Source: Ruminococcoides sp052118065
GTDB lineage: Bacteria; Bacillota; Clostridia; Oscillospirales; Acutalibacteraceae
Reading direction: 5' to 3'
NCBI GenBank assembly: GCA_052118065.1
Contig: JBQKHY010000001.1
Coordinates: 62,001 to 126,000 of the forward strand
DNA length: 64,000 nucleotides
The translations under genes and the position numbers were made by a program. Shown piece by piece: positions 25,530 through 32,728 of the stretch. The notes under the pieces were generated by a model, which searched no databases, was not told where the DNA came from, and saw nothing but the letters and a program-made list of their open reading frames with translations. The stretch's first letter is position 1. The number at the start of each line of letters is the position of its first letter.

Positions 25530-25562
25530 AATAGTGGGGTTATGTAACTCCACTATTTTTGT
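25530..25562 (+). terminator. Intrinsic terminator after the amylase gene
   Basis: AATAGTGGGG and complementary CTCCACTATT form a stem extended by a TTA/TAA pair, followed by TTTTT. It lies about 135 bases after the stop; the stretch between holds no gene. Confidence 0.85.
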
Positions 25563-25567
25563 GTAAA

Positions 25568-25625
25568 ATAAAAAATGCTAAAGACTTTACCTACTTTTGA
25601 TACAGTCTTTAGCATTTATTTTTTT
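25568..25625. terminator. Bidirectional terminator between convergent genes
   Basis: AAATGCTAAAGACT and AGTCTTTAGCATTT form a 14-bp stem with a 16-base loop. A-run upstream and T-run downstream allow termination from both directions, mainly for the minus-strand Cys-rich gene. Confidence 0.8.
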
Positions 25626-25641
25626 AATTTAGTTTTAATAA

Positions 25642-25842
25642 TTAGATTTTAAAATCTTCCTTTTTAAATTCAGGTAAAGCTTCAGTACTTTTTGGTACTC
25701 TAAGGGTAGGATTGTATTTAAATTTTCTGCATTTACCATTTTTAATACTTTTTCTAAGTGTACAAATGTAACCACTTGGTGCATCAGCACTGTTGGCACA
25801 GTATTCACATTTAATTTCAATGTTATTTCCAAATAATTTCAT
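25642..25842 (-). CDS. Small Cys-rich protein, probably zinc-binding
   Basis: The protein has 66 residues. Four Cys (CEYC near residues 12-15, then C at about 27 and 38) are set as in a small zinc-binding fold, followed by a basic 'KCRKFKYNP' segment. Small proteins of this pattern recur in Clostridia as conserved hypotheticals. It lies divergent from pgeF with a mirrored promoter and ends at a bidirectional terminator, which supports a real gene. A competing frame at 25635-25832 has no comparable features. Function unknown. Confidence 0.75.
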   Translation of the reverse strand: MKLFGNNIEIKCEYCANSADAPSGYICTLRKSIKNGKCRKFKYNPTLRVPKSTEALPEFKKEDFKI

Positions 25843-25857
25843 AATAATTCCTCAGTT

Positions 25858-25886
25858 ATTTTACAATATTATATAACTATTATAAA
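25858..25886 (-). promoter_or_regulatory. Probable promoter of the Cys-rich protein gene
   Basis: On the minus strand: TTTATA (25886-25881), 17 bases, TAAAAT (25863-25858). The -10 is part of an 11-base arm mirrored in the pgeF promoter. Confidence 0.5.
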
Positions 25887-25901
25887 CTTATTTAATGATA
25901 C

Positions 25902-25930
25902 TTGCAAGTGGTAATATTATATTGTAAAAT
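25902..25930 (+). promoter_or_regulatory. Probable promoter of pgeF
   Basis: TTGCAA (25902-25907), 17 bases, TAAAAT (25925-25930). Confidence 0.55.
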
Positions 25931-25947
25931 ATGTTTGGTGATAAATT

Positions 25948-26781
25948 ATGAAAATTAACAGTAAAACAATGACACTAAAGGAAAATAAAGGTGTTCCGTT
26001 TTTAACATACAATGTACTTTCAGATATTGATTTTATCCGACATGCCTTTTCAACTAAGTATGGTGGTGTAAGTACTGATGAATGGACTTCAATGAACTTT
26101 GCTTTTTCTAGGGGAGATAAGCCTGAAAATGTAATTGAAAATTATAAAATCTTTTCCGATGCTGTAGGTTTTGATTATGATAGCCTTGTAACTTCTTCTC
26201 AAGACCACCACACATTTGTCAGACCTGTAACCAAGAAAGAATGTGGTATTGGCATTTGGAGAGAAAAAGATATTCAATCAGTAGATGCCTTAATTACAAA
26301 TGAAAAGGGTGTTACCCTAGTAACTCATTATGCAGATTGTACACCACTGTTTTTTGTTGATAAAAATAAGAAAGTCATTGGACTTGCCCATGCCGGTTGG
26401 CGTGGTACAGTTGGTAGAATCGGTGAAGAAGTAATTAAGAAAATGACTAACCTATATGGCAGTAATCCTGAAGATATTGTTGTTTGTATTGGACCTGCAA
26501 TTTCAAAATGTTGTTATGAAGTGGATAAAGATTGTGCAGATAATTTTTATGCACTAAGTGACTTAGATAATTCAAAATTCATTTTCCCTAAGAAAGATGG
26601 AAAATATATGATTGACCTGCTAGAAACAAATAAGCAAATTGTAATGAAAGCCGGAGTAAAGGAAGAAAATATCACATTGTCAGACCTATGCACTAAGTGT
26701 AACTCAGATTTATTATGGAGTCATAGAGCAACTAACGGTCATCGTGGTACAATGTGTGCATTTATGTGTATTGAAAAGTAA
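25948..26781 (+). CDS. pgeF: Peptidoglycan editing factor / polyphenol oxidase family (YfiH/YlmD)
   Basis: The protein has 277 residues. The conserved metal and active-site pieces are visible: 'SQDHHT', 'HYADCTPLFFVD' with the catalytic Cys, 'AHAGWRGTVG' and 'CIGPAISKCCYEVD'. Family members act as purine nucleoside phosphorylase-like laccase-fold enzymes and, in E. coli, remove wrongly incorporated L-Ser from peptidoglycan precursors. The ribosome binding site is a weak GGTG 10 bases upstream. The RluA-family gene follows after two bases, so they form an operon. Confidence 0.92.
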   Translation: MKINSKTMTLKENKGVPFLTYNVLSDIDFIRHAFSTKYGGVSTDEWTSMNFAFSRGDKPENVIENYKIFSDAVGFDYDSLVTSSQDHHTFVRPVTKKECGIGIWREKDIQSVDALITNEKGVTLVTHYADCTPLFFVDKNKKVIGLAHAGWRGTVGRIGEEVIKKMTNLYGSNPEDIVVCIGPAISKCCYEVDKDCADNFYALSDLDNSKFIFPKKDGKYMIDLLETNKQIVMKAGVKEENITLSDLCTKCNSDLLWSHRATNGHRGTMCAFMCIEK

Positions 26782-26783
26782 TT

Positions 26784-27737
26784 ATGAGAGAATTAACAGT
26801 AAAGAAAAATGACGCTAATCAGCGACTGGATAAATTTCTTTTGAAGAAATTTAAAACAATGCCAAAGAAAATGGCTTATATGTATATTAGAAAAAAGTGT
26901 GTGAAAGTAAATGGCAAAAAAGCAACTCCTGAAGTTATGCTAAAAGAAAACGACCTTCTCACTTTCTATATTAAGGATGAATTTTTCGATAATATACAAG
27001 AAGAAAATTATGAATTTCTAAAAGCACCAAAGACTTTAAAGATAATTTATGAAGATGAAAATATTATCCTATTAGATAAGAAACCCGGTGTAATTGTACA
27101 TCAAGATAAGTCATATCATTTTGATTGCCTTTTACTTCGACTTCAACATTACCTTTACGATAATGGTGAGTATAATCCTAAGGAAGAAAACTGCTTTGCA
27201 CCGGCACTTGTAAATAGAATTGATAGAAATACCGGTGGTATAGTTATTGGTGCTAAGAATGCAGAGTCATTGCGTATCCTTAACCAAAAAATGAAGGATA
27301 GGGAGCTTCATAAATTCTATTTATGCCTACTTATTAACAGACCTAAAAAGGATAATGCAATTCTTTCAGACTACTTGATTAAGAATGAAAAGACTAACAA
27401 GGTAACTGTTCTAAGAAATGAAAAACAAGGAGCTAAGAAAATTTTAACAAAGTATTCTGTTCTGGAAACTAACAACAACTTAACCTTGTGTGAAGTAGAA
27501 CTTTTAACAGGCAGAACTCATCAGATTAGAGCCCATATGTCCTCAATAGGTTGTCCCATTTTAGGTGACAATAAATATGGCAACAAAAAATTAAATCAAA
27601 AGTATTCCCTTTCAAAGCAATGTTTATATAGTTATAAATTAGCTTTTGATTTTACTACAGATAGTGGAATTTTAAGTTACTTAGACAAGAAAGATTTTTC
27701 CACAAATGATATTTGGTTTATGGATTATTTAAAATAA
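26784..27737 (+). CDS. RluA-family 23S rRNA pseudouridine synthase
   Basis: The protein has 317 residues. An N-terminal S4 RNA-binding domain ('QRLDKFLLKKF', 'KMAYMYIRKKCVKVNGKKA') is followed by the RluA catalytic domain. The catalytic Asp is in 'LVNRIDRNTGGIVI'. 'KPGVIVHQDKSYH' and 'LLTGRTHQIRAHMSSIGCPILGDNKYG' are also typical. It isomerises uridines in rRNA; RluC- or RluD-type target sites cannot be decided here. It begins two bases after pgeF. Confidence 0.92.
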   Translation: MRELTVKKNDANQRLDKFLLKKFKTMPKKMAYMYIRKKCVKVNGKKATPEVMLKENDLLTFYIKDEFFDNIQEENYEFLKAPKTLKIIYEDENIILLDKKPGVIVHQDKSYHFDCLLLRLQHYLYDNGEYNPKEENCFAPALVNRIDRNTGGIVIGAKNAESLRILNQKMKDRELHKFYLCLLINRPKKDNAILSDYLIKNEKTNKVTVLRNEKQGAKKILTKYSVLETNNNLTLCEVELLTGRTHQIRAHMSSIGCPILGDNKYGNKKLNQKYSLSKQCLYSYKLAFDFTTDSGILSYLDKKDFSTNDIWFMDYLK

Positions 27738-27784
27738 TATTCACCAAAATCTAATAGTTGTATAATCTATTAAGGGGTGATTAA

Positions 27785-27928
27785 ATGAGATGTTGGAGAA
27801 CACAAAGGAAAATTTATTTTGCTTTTGCGTTGGGACTGCTGATAGCATCAATTTTTCTTTATTGGTTAATAACTGACTGTTGTGCATTAATAATCATCCT
27901 TTTGTCATGTACATTATGTAGGAGGTAG
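27785..27928 (+). CDS. 47-residue hydrophobic peptide coupled to the SpoVM-like gene
   Basis: AAGGGGTG lies six bases before the ATG. The peptide has a basic N-terminus (MRCWRTQRK), about 30 hydrophobic residues that can form one hairpin or two short membrane helices, a CC pair in the middle and a basic end (CRR). The last codons hold the AGGAGG that serves the SpoVM-like gene, so translation is coupled. I know no function. Its neighbour suggests a role at the forespore membrane, which is inference. Confidence 0.65.
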   Translation: MRCWRTQRKIYFAFALGLLIASIFLYWLITDCCALIIILLSCTLCRR

Positions 27929-27932
27929 TGGT

Positions 27933-28025
27933 ATGAAAGTTATTGTTATTGATAATCCAAAGGTGTTAGGTGTAATACTTAGAAAAATTTATGGCATCAA
28001 AAATCAAAAATCTGTTCAATCATAA
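27933..28025 (+). CDS. spoVM: SpoVM-like forespore-membrane peptide
   Basis: The peptide has 30 residues. MKVIVIDNPKVLGVILRKIY then GIKNQKS matches the SpoVM pattern (B. subtilis MKFYTIKLPKFLGGIVRAML then GSFRKD): MK, Ile6, Pro9-Lys10, Leu12-Gly13, Ile15, Arg17 and Gly21 align without gaps. SpoVM is an amphipathic helix that recognises the curved outer forespore membrane and recruits SpoIVA, the base of the spore coat. A perfect AGGAGG lies 8 bases upstream. A SipL-like gene and spoIVA lie 1.5-3.2 kb downstream, which strongly supports the call. Genes this short are often missed. Confidence 0.85.
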   Translation: MKVIVIDNPKVLGVILRKIYGIKNQKSVQS

Positions 28026-28057
28026 ATATTATGTAAAATTATATAAATATGACATAT

Positions 28058-28100
28058 AAACGGTATGCATAATTAACAAATTATGCGTACCGTTTCTTTA
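28058..28100 (+). terminator. Terminator of the spoVM unit
   Basis: AAACGGTATGCATAAT (28058-28073) pairs with ATTATGCGTACCGTTT (28080-28095), 16 pairs with one G-T wobble, followed by CTTTATT. Confidence 0.8.
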
Positions 28101-28138
28101 TTCATATACTTTTGAAAATTTATTTACAAGGAGGAAAT

Positions 28139-28420
28139 ATAAAGAAACGAAAAGGATTTTTATCAATAATCCAAGCTCTTACAATTCCTTCATCAGCATT
28201 TGCGTTTACAGTTAACGCTGTAACAGGTGCATCCGGTGAAACAGTTTATGTAAGAACAACCGGCTCAAACCCAACATGTTATATGTGGACTACTTCAGGT
28301 GGTACTACAACTAACAACGGTACTTGACCCGGTGTAACAATGACAAAGGTTGAGGATAATATTTATTCTGTTCGTCTTTTTGTTTATCCCATTTTTATTG
28401 ATAAGTATAGCTATGTATGA
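28139..28420 (+). pseudogene. Decayed gene for a secreted starch-binding (CBM26-like) protein
   Basis: AAGGAGG (28128-28134) is followed at the expected distance by ATA AAG AAA instead of ATG. The frame then gives a signal peptide (KKRKGFLSIIQALTIPSSAFA) and a domain, 'TVYVRTTGSNPTCYMWTT', that continues to 'TNNGT-stop-PGVTMTKVEDNIYSVRL'. The TGA at 28325-28327 stands where the amylase in this window has the Trp of 'AWPGTKMTK', so TGG became TGA. The likeness ends after YSVRL and the frame stops at 28418. Both point changes are G to A. It reads as a truncated, dead copy of a starch-binding protein gene. Confidence 0.75.
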
Positions 28421-28426
28421 TAAAAT
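28398..28426 (+). promoter_or_regulatory. Sigma-A promoter of the Fic gene
   Basis: TTGATA (28398-28403), 17 bases, TAAAAT (28421-28426), lying over the end of the pseudogene. Confidence 0.65.
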
Positions 28427-28455
28427 AAATGTATAATTATAAGTGAGGTAGTTTT

Positions 28456-29058
28456 ATGCTTGAAAATAAATTAGGAATAAAAAATTCTGCTGAACTTGCT
28501 CGTGAAGAAGAGAGACTCAGTAAGAAAAAAGCAGTTAAGTTATTTGAGAATGGTGTATTAAATAATTTACCAAGTGGGAAGTTTTCAACTTTACAAGTAA
28601 TTCATATGTATTTATTTGAAGATATTTATGATTTTGCAGGAGAACTTCGCACAGTAAATATTGTGAAAGGAAATTTCCGTTTTGCTCCTGTAATGTATCT
28701 AAAGACTGCCTTAGAAAATATTGATAAGATGCCTCAATCAACTTTTGATGAAATAATTGAAAAATATGTAGAAATGAATATTGCCCATCCTTTCAGAGAA
28801 GGTAACGGCAGAAGTACAAGAATATGGCTTGACCATATTCTAAAAAATGAAATCGGTATGGTTGTTGATTGGAGTAGGGTAGATAAAGAAGATTATTTAC
28901 TTGCAATGGAGCGTAGCCCAATCAAAGATATTGAAATTAAGTATGTCCTAAAAAATGCACTAACCAATGAAATTAATAACCGTGAATTATATATGAAAGG
29001 CATCGACCATAGTTATTATTATGAAGGCTATAATACCTTTGCAACCGGTGAATTGTAG
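28456..29058 (+). CDS. Fic-domain protein adenylyltransferase, class III (self-inhibited)
   Basis: The protein has 200 residues. The active-site motif HPFREGNGRSTR (about residues 111-122) matches HxFx(D/E)GNGRxxR with all key residues, so AMP transfer from ATP to a target hydroxyl is expected. The C-terminal helix carries SYYYEG (186-191), which fits the inhibitory motif (S/T)xxxE(G/N). Its place at the C-terminus makes this a class III enzyme like the Neisseria NmFic. No separate antitoxin gene is seen. AAGTGAGG precedes the ATG. It lies between the spoVM unit and a repeat element; a sporulation role is not implied. Confidence 0.9.
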   Translation: MLENKLGIKNSAELAREEERLSKKKAVKLFENGVLNNLPSGKFSTLQVIHMYLFEDIYDFAGELRTVNIVKGNFRFAPVMYLKTALENIDKMPQSTFDEIIEKYVEMNIAHPFREGNGRSTRIWLDHILKNEIGMVVDWSRVDKEDYLLAMERSPIKDIEIKYVLKNALTNEINNRELYMKGIDHSYYYEGYNTFATGEL

Positions 29059-29142
29059 TTTTTCAAATTGCGATTGTGGGTTAAGATTAATCACTTCTGC
29101 AAATTTGGGTTTGTGGGGCTATTTGATAGTTTCAACTAATAT

Positions 29143-29364
29143 GGAATTGTAAATGAATTTACAATTCCAACCACTCCTTCCGTCTTTGCATACGCAAAGC
29201 CACCTCCCTCAGCGAGGGAGGCAACAAGGTATGTACAATTTCTTTAATTATGTACAAATTTATAAGTTTGTACATATTATGCTTGGCTCCCTCAGACGAG
29301 GGAGCTGTCGATTGTAAATTGACGGTACGGCAATTTACCTTTTATAAATCGACTGAAGGAGGGA
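29143..29364. repeat. MITE-like structured intergenic repeat
   Basis: The segment is a chain of hairpins: an 11-bp perfect stem with TGAA loop (29143-29168), CTTTGC/GCAAAG (29184-29199), CCTCCCTC/GAGGGAGG (29203-29221), TGTACAAA/TTTGTACA (29250-29273), GCTCCCTC/GAGGGAGC (29286-29305) and GTAAATTG/CAATTTAC (29314-29339). The ends CTCCTTCCGTC (near 29174) and the complement of GACTGAAGGAG (near 29351) form imperfect terminal inverted repeats. It contains no ORF. The gaps on either side (29059-29142 and 29365-29560) show no gene. Confidence 0.65.
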
Positions 29365-29560
29365 TAAAACTATAAATTAAATGAATTAATCGGTTGATAT
29401 ATAATTAACCTACATTACATAAACAACTCCACAAACCCTAATTTGCATTACAAGTCTATGATTTATTGAAATTAAATTTAATTACAACTTAAAATAAAAA
29501 GGTTCTAAAATCATTCTCACCTTAATACAATTAATATATAAGCAAAAAGGAGAGAAAACT

Positions 29561-31075
29561 ATGGAACTTGAAAATAATATAAAATTATGTGGTAGAGATA
29601 CTATGGTAACTCAGGCAATAGAAGAACCGGTTGATGTGGATCTAACATTACCTGACTATTGTCCTGATATAGAGAAAATACTGAAATGCACTTTAACACC
29701 ACAAATTTTTTCTCGTAATATTTCAGGTGGTGTACTGGAGATAGAGGGTGCATCTGTAATCAAGGTAATGTATGTTGACAGTGTGCGAAAAACCTTGCGT
29801 ACAAGCCAACAGACAGTTCCTTTTAACCGTGCAATTAATATTAAGGATTATCCGGAAAATCATTTTCTGGATACAGTTGCCACAACTGAATATGTGAATT
29901 GCAGAGCATTGTCACCACGCAGATTGGTTATCAAAGGTGCATTGAGTATTAAGGTTGATATTGTAGGGAAAACAACTACAATTATTCCATCATCAGAAAG
30001 TTTTTCAAATTTTCAGAAGAAGTGTTGTACTAAGAAGTATATGGATGTAACTTCCGTAACAGAAGAAACCTTCAATATTAACGAAACTATCAGTGTTGAC
30101 AATAAGCCACCAATTGAACAGGTGATAAAGTCAATTGTAAAAATCAATGTTACCGACCATAAGTCTATGGATGACAAGATTGTGCTTAAAGGTGAAGTCA
30201 ACTTAAGACTTCTTTATTTATCCGATTTAGATAGTGGCAAAACTGAATGTATAGATTATATGATTCCATTTAATCAAATTGTTTCTTGTGTAGGTGCAGG
30301 TGAAGATACAGTAAATAATGTGAATTGTAAACTACTTTCCTATGATGTGAAGATTACAAAAGAAAATGAAGAAAAGACAATTCTCCTTGACGCAAGGGTA
30401 AATATGACTGCTGTTTGTTATAAAGAAAGAGAACAGTCATTTTTAGTTGATGCTTATTCTCGTGATTACTTTTGTGACTTAAAGAATAAGCCTGTTACAC
30501 TTGTTAATTCTGTAAGAGAAATAAAAAGAAACTTCATCAAGAAAATGGATATTTCTTCTAATGATCAGGACTTTACCAAGGTTATTGATGTGTATAACGA
30601 AACTGCCTCAGTAAATGTAGCTGATGAAAAAGGATTTATTACATTTGTTGGTAAAGGCTCAATCTGTATTGTTGCTTGTGATAAAGAGGGAACACCATTC
30701 TACATAGAGCGTACAATGGATTTTTCCGAAACAACAGATGAACAGTTTTCACCGGTAAAAAGTTGCAGTGTTTCAGTTTCATCAGTTAGTTACAGAATTA
30801 AGGACGATAGAACTCTGGAAATTCGTGTGGAATTTTCAGTATCAGCATTTGTTACAACAGTTGAAAACGATAGTTTTGTTGAGGATGTTATTGTTTATGA
30901 GGATAAGAAAATTGAAAAAAATTCCTCAGCATTAACCCTGTATTTTGCCGAAAAAGGTGAAACTGTTTGGGAAATCGGTAAAAGATATTCAACAGACTGT
31001 GCATTTATTAAAGAGGATAACGAACTTGAAGAAGAAACATTACCTGAAAAAGAAATGCTTATAATTAGAAGATAG
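29561..31075 (+). CDS. sipL: SipL-like spore coat morphogenetic protein (DUF3794/SPOCS repeats plus LysM)
   Basis: The protein has 504 residues. 'TQAIEEPVDVDLTLPDYCPDIEKILKC' near the N-terminus is the usual start of DUF3794 proteins. SPOCS-type beta domains follow, with repeated 'VKVMYVD', 'LRLLYLSD' and 'YDVKI' strands. The last about 50 residues form a LysM-like domain ('LTLYFAEKGETVWEIGKRY'). In C. difficile, SipL binds SpoIVA through its LysM domain. Here the gene sits directly before spoIVA, 112 bases upstream, with a terminator between. AAAGGAGAG precedes the ATG. The name is by architecture and context; other DUF3794 spore proteins exist. Confidence 0.85.
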   Translation: MELENNIKLCGRDTMVTQAIEEPVDVDLTLPDYCPDIEKILKCTLTPQIFSRNISGGVLEIEGASVIKVMYVDSVRKTLRTSQQTVPFNRAINIKDYPENHFLDTVATTEYVNCRALSPRRLVIKGALSIKVDIVGKTTTIIPSSESFSNFQKKCCTKKYMDVTSVTEETFNINETISVDNKPPIEQVIKSIVKINVTDHKSMDDKIVLKGEVNLRLLYLSDLDSGKTECIDYMIPFNQIVSCVGAGEDTVNNVNCKLLSYDVKITKENEEKTILLDARVNMTAVCYKEREQSFLVDAYSRDYFCDLKNKPVTLVNSVREIKRNFIKKMDISSNDQDFTKVIDVYNETASVNVADEKGFITFVGKGSICIVACDKEGTPFYIERTMDFSETTDEQFSPVKSCSVSVSSVSYRIKDDRTLEIRVEFSVSAFVTTVENDSFVEDVIVYEDKKIEKNSSALTLYFAEKGETVWEIGKRYSTDCAFIKEDNELEEETLPEKEMLIIRR

Positions 31076-31079
31076 TTTG

Positions 31080-31107
31080 AGTGCCATCCAATAGGGTGGC
31101 ACTTTTT
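31080..31107 (+). terminator. Intrinsic terminator between sipL and spoIVA
   Basis: AGTGCCATCC (31080-31089) pairs with GGGTGGCACT (31094-31103), one G-T wobble, followed by TTTTT. spoIVA therefore needs its own promoter, which I could not identify with confidence. Confidence 0.8.
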
Positions 31108-31187
31108 GTGTTTATAATCTAAATAAAGTGGTTATAATTTGTGCAAGTCCATCATATATTTTATTAAAAACATATGGAGGAATGAAA

Positions 31188-32666
31188 ATGACAGAGAGAA
31201 GCATATATCGTGACATTTCACAAAGAACAAATGGAGATATTTATATTGGAGTAGTTGGACCTGTGAGAACAGGAAAAAGTACATTTATCAAAAAGTTTAT
31301 GGATACTATTGTTATTCCTAATATAAAAGATGACTCTCTAAAGGTTCGCACAAATGATGAATTACCTCAGTCATCAGGTGGTCGTACAATTATGACTACC
31401 GAACCCAAGTTTATTCCGGAAGAGGCAATGGAAATTTCTTTACCGGATAAAGCCCACCTAAAGGTGAGAATGATTGATTGTGTGGGTTATGTTGTAAAGG
31501 ACTCAATGGGATATATGGAGGATGATATGCCTAGAATGGTAAAAACTCCATGGTCAAAGGAAGAAATGCCCTTTGATAAAGCAGCAGAAATCGGCACAAA
31601 AAAGGTTATCAACGACCATAGTACAATCGGTCTTGTAATCACAACAGACGGTTCAATCAGTGATATTACAAGAGAGTCCTACCAAGAAGCAGAGGAGAGA
31701 GTGGTAAAAGAACTAAAGGCTATCAACAAGCCATTTGTTGTACTACTTAATTCAATTGAGCCATCCTCACCGTCAGTTATTTCACTTTCAGAACAACTTT
31801 CCGGTAAGTACCAAGTGCCTGTAATTCCTGTGAATTGCCTTACAATGGAAGAAAATGAAATCAAGAGAGTGTTAGCACAAGTGCTATTTGAATTTCCGAT
31901 TAAGGAAATCAATATTGATATGCCAAAGTGGGTTGTAAACCTAGATAAAGAACATTGGCTAAAGAAACAAATTTTCACAACTATAAAAGAAAATGCAATG
32001 TCAATGGAGAAACTTCGTCAAGTACAAGAAACTTGTCAAGGAATAGGCAAAGATGAATTTGTAGATACAAGCGAAATCAAAGAACTTAACCTAGGAAAAG
32101 GCATTGCCGATATTAAGATTGTAGTTAATAACAACTGTTTCTATAAAGTAATGTCAGAAAAAACAGGTACAGAAATTGTTGATGAAGAGGCATTGATGGA
32201 AAGTATCAGTATGCTTTCTGCTAAACAAAAGGAATTTGATAAAATTGCAGCAGCATATAAAGATGTGGAAGAAAAGGGCTATGGCATAGTAATGCCAACT
32301 TTAGAGGAACTTTCCCTTGATGAACCTCAGATTATCAAACAAAGTGGCAAGTATGGTATCAGACTTAAAGCCTCAGCACCATCAATTCATATGATGAAAA
32401 TACATACAGAGGCAGAAGTTACACCAATAGTTGGCAGTGAACAACAAAGCCAAGAACTTGTTTCTTATCTACTAAAAGAGTTTGAAGAAAACCCTGCAAA
32501 AATATGGGAAAGCAACATTTTCGGAAAGTCAGTTCATGAACTTGTAAACGAAGGATTGCACAATAAACTGTACAGAATGCCGGAAGATGCCCGTAAAAAA
32601 ATAGGGGAAACAATACAAAGAATTATTAATGATGGATGTAACGGATTGATTTGTATTATACTCTAA
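31188..32666 (+). CDS. spoIVA: Stage IV sporulation protein A, coat-basement ATPase
   Basis: The protein has 492 residues, exactly the length of B. subtilis SpoIVA when started at ATG 31188, which has GGAGG at a 7-base distance; ATG 31182 is too close. Walker A GPVRTGKST spans residues 24-32, with Lys30 in the known position. 'SSGGRTIMTTEPKFIPEEA', 'RMIDCVGYVV' and 'GTKKVINDHSTIGLVITTDGS' are SpoIVA hallmarks. It polymerises with ATP hydrolysis on the forespore and is anchored by SpoVM and, in Clostridia, tied to SipL. Both partners are encoded just upstream. Confidence 0.96.
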   Translation: MTERSIYRDISQRTNGDIYIGVVGPVRTGKSTFIKKFMDTIVIPNIKDDSLKVRTNDELPQSSGGRTIMTTEPKFIPEEAMEISLPDKAHLKVRMIDCVGYVVKDSMGYMEDDMPRMVKTPWSKEEMPFDKAAEIGTKKVINDHSTIGLVITTDGSISDITRESYQEAEERVVKELKAINKPFVVLLNSIEPSSPSVISLSEQLSGKYQVPVIPVNCLTMEENEIKRVLAQVLFEFPIKEINIDMPKWVVNLDKEHWLKKQIFTTIKENAMSMEKLRQVQETCQGIGKDEFVDTSEIKELNLGKGIADIKIVVNNNCFYKVMSEKTGTEIVDEEALMESISMLSAKQKEFDKIAAAYKDVEEKGYGIVMPTLEELSLDEPQIIKQSGKYGIRLKASAPSIHMMKIHTEAEVTPIVGSEQQSQELVSYLLKEFEENPAKIWESNIFGKSVHELVNEGLHNKLYRMPEDARKKIGETIQRIINDGCNGLICIIL

Positions 32667-32728
32667 TAAAAAGCACAAATTTTATTTAAACCACTAAACA
32701 TATTTGTGAAAAATATCACAAAAAAATA

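Noticed and set aside
25635..25832. Alternative 65-residue minus-strand protein overlapping the Cys-rich gene
   Set aside because: It starts inside the other frame without a ribosome binding site and lacks the regular Cys spacing.
28112..28327. Intact short gene starting at TTG 28112
   Set aside because: The TTG is upstream of the real AAGGAGG at 28128, so it cannot be the start. The frame is better explained as a pseudogene with ATG to ATA and TGG to TGA changes.
28325..28327. TGA recoded as tryptophan or selenocysteine
   Set aside because: Trp is encoded by TGG elsewhere in the same frame and throughout the window, the start codon is also lost, and no selenocysteine hairpin was recognised.
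29143..29364. CRISPR array or tRNA in the hairpin-rich segment
   Set aside because: The hairpins differ in sequence and spacing, so there is no repeat-spacer pattern, and no cloverleaf or anticodon arm can be drawn.
29561..31188. Sigma-E promoters for sipL and spoIVA
   Set aside because: An AATACAAT resembling the sigma-E -10 lies at 29524, but no matching -35 was found at the right distance, and nothing convincing precedes spoIVA. I did not annotate them.
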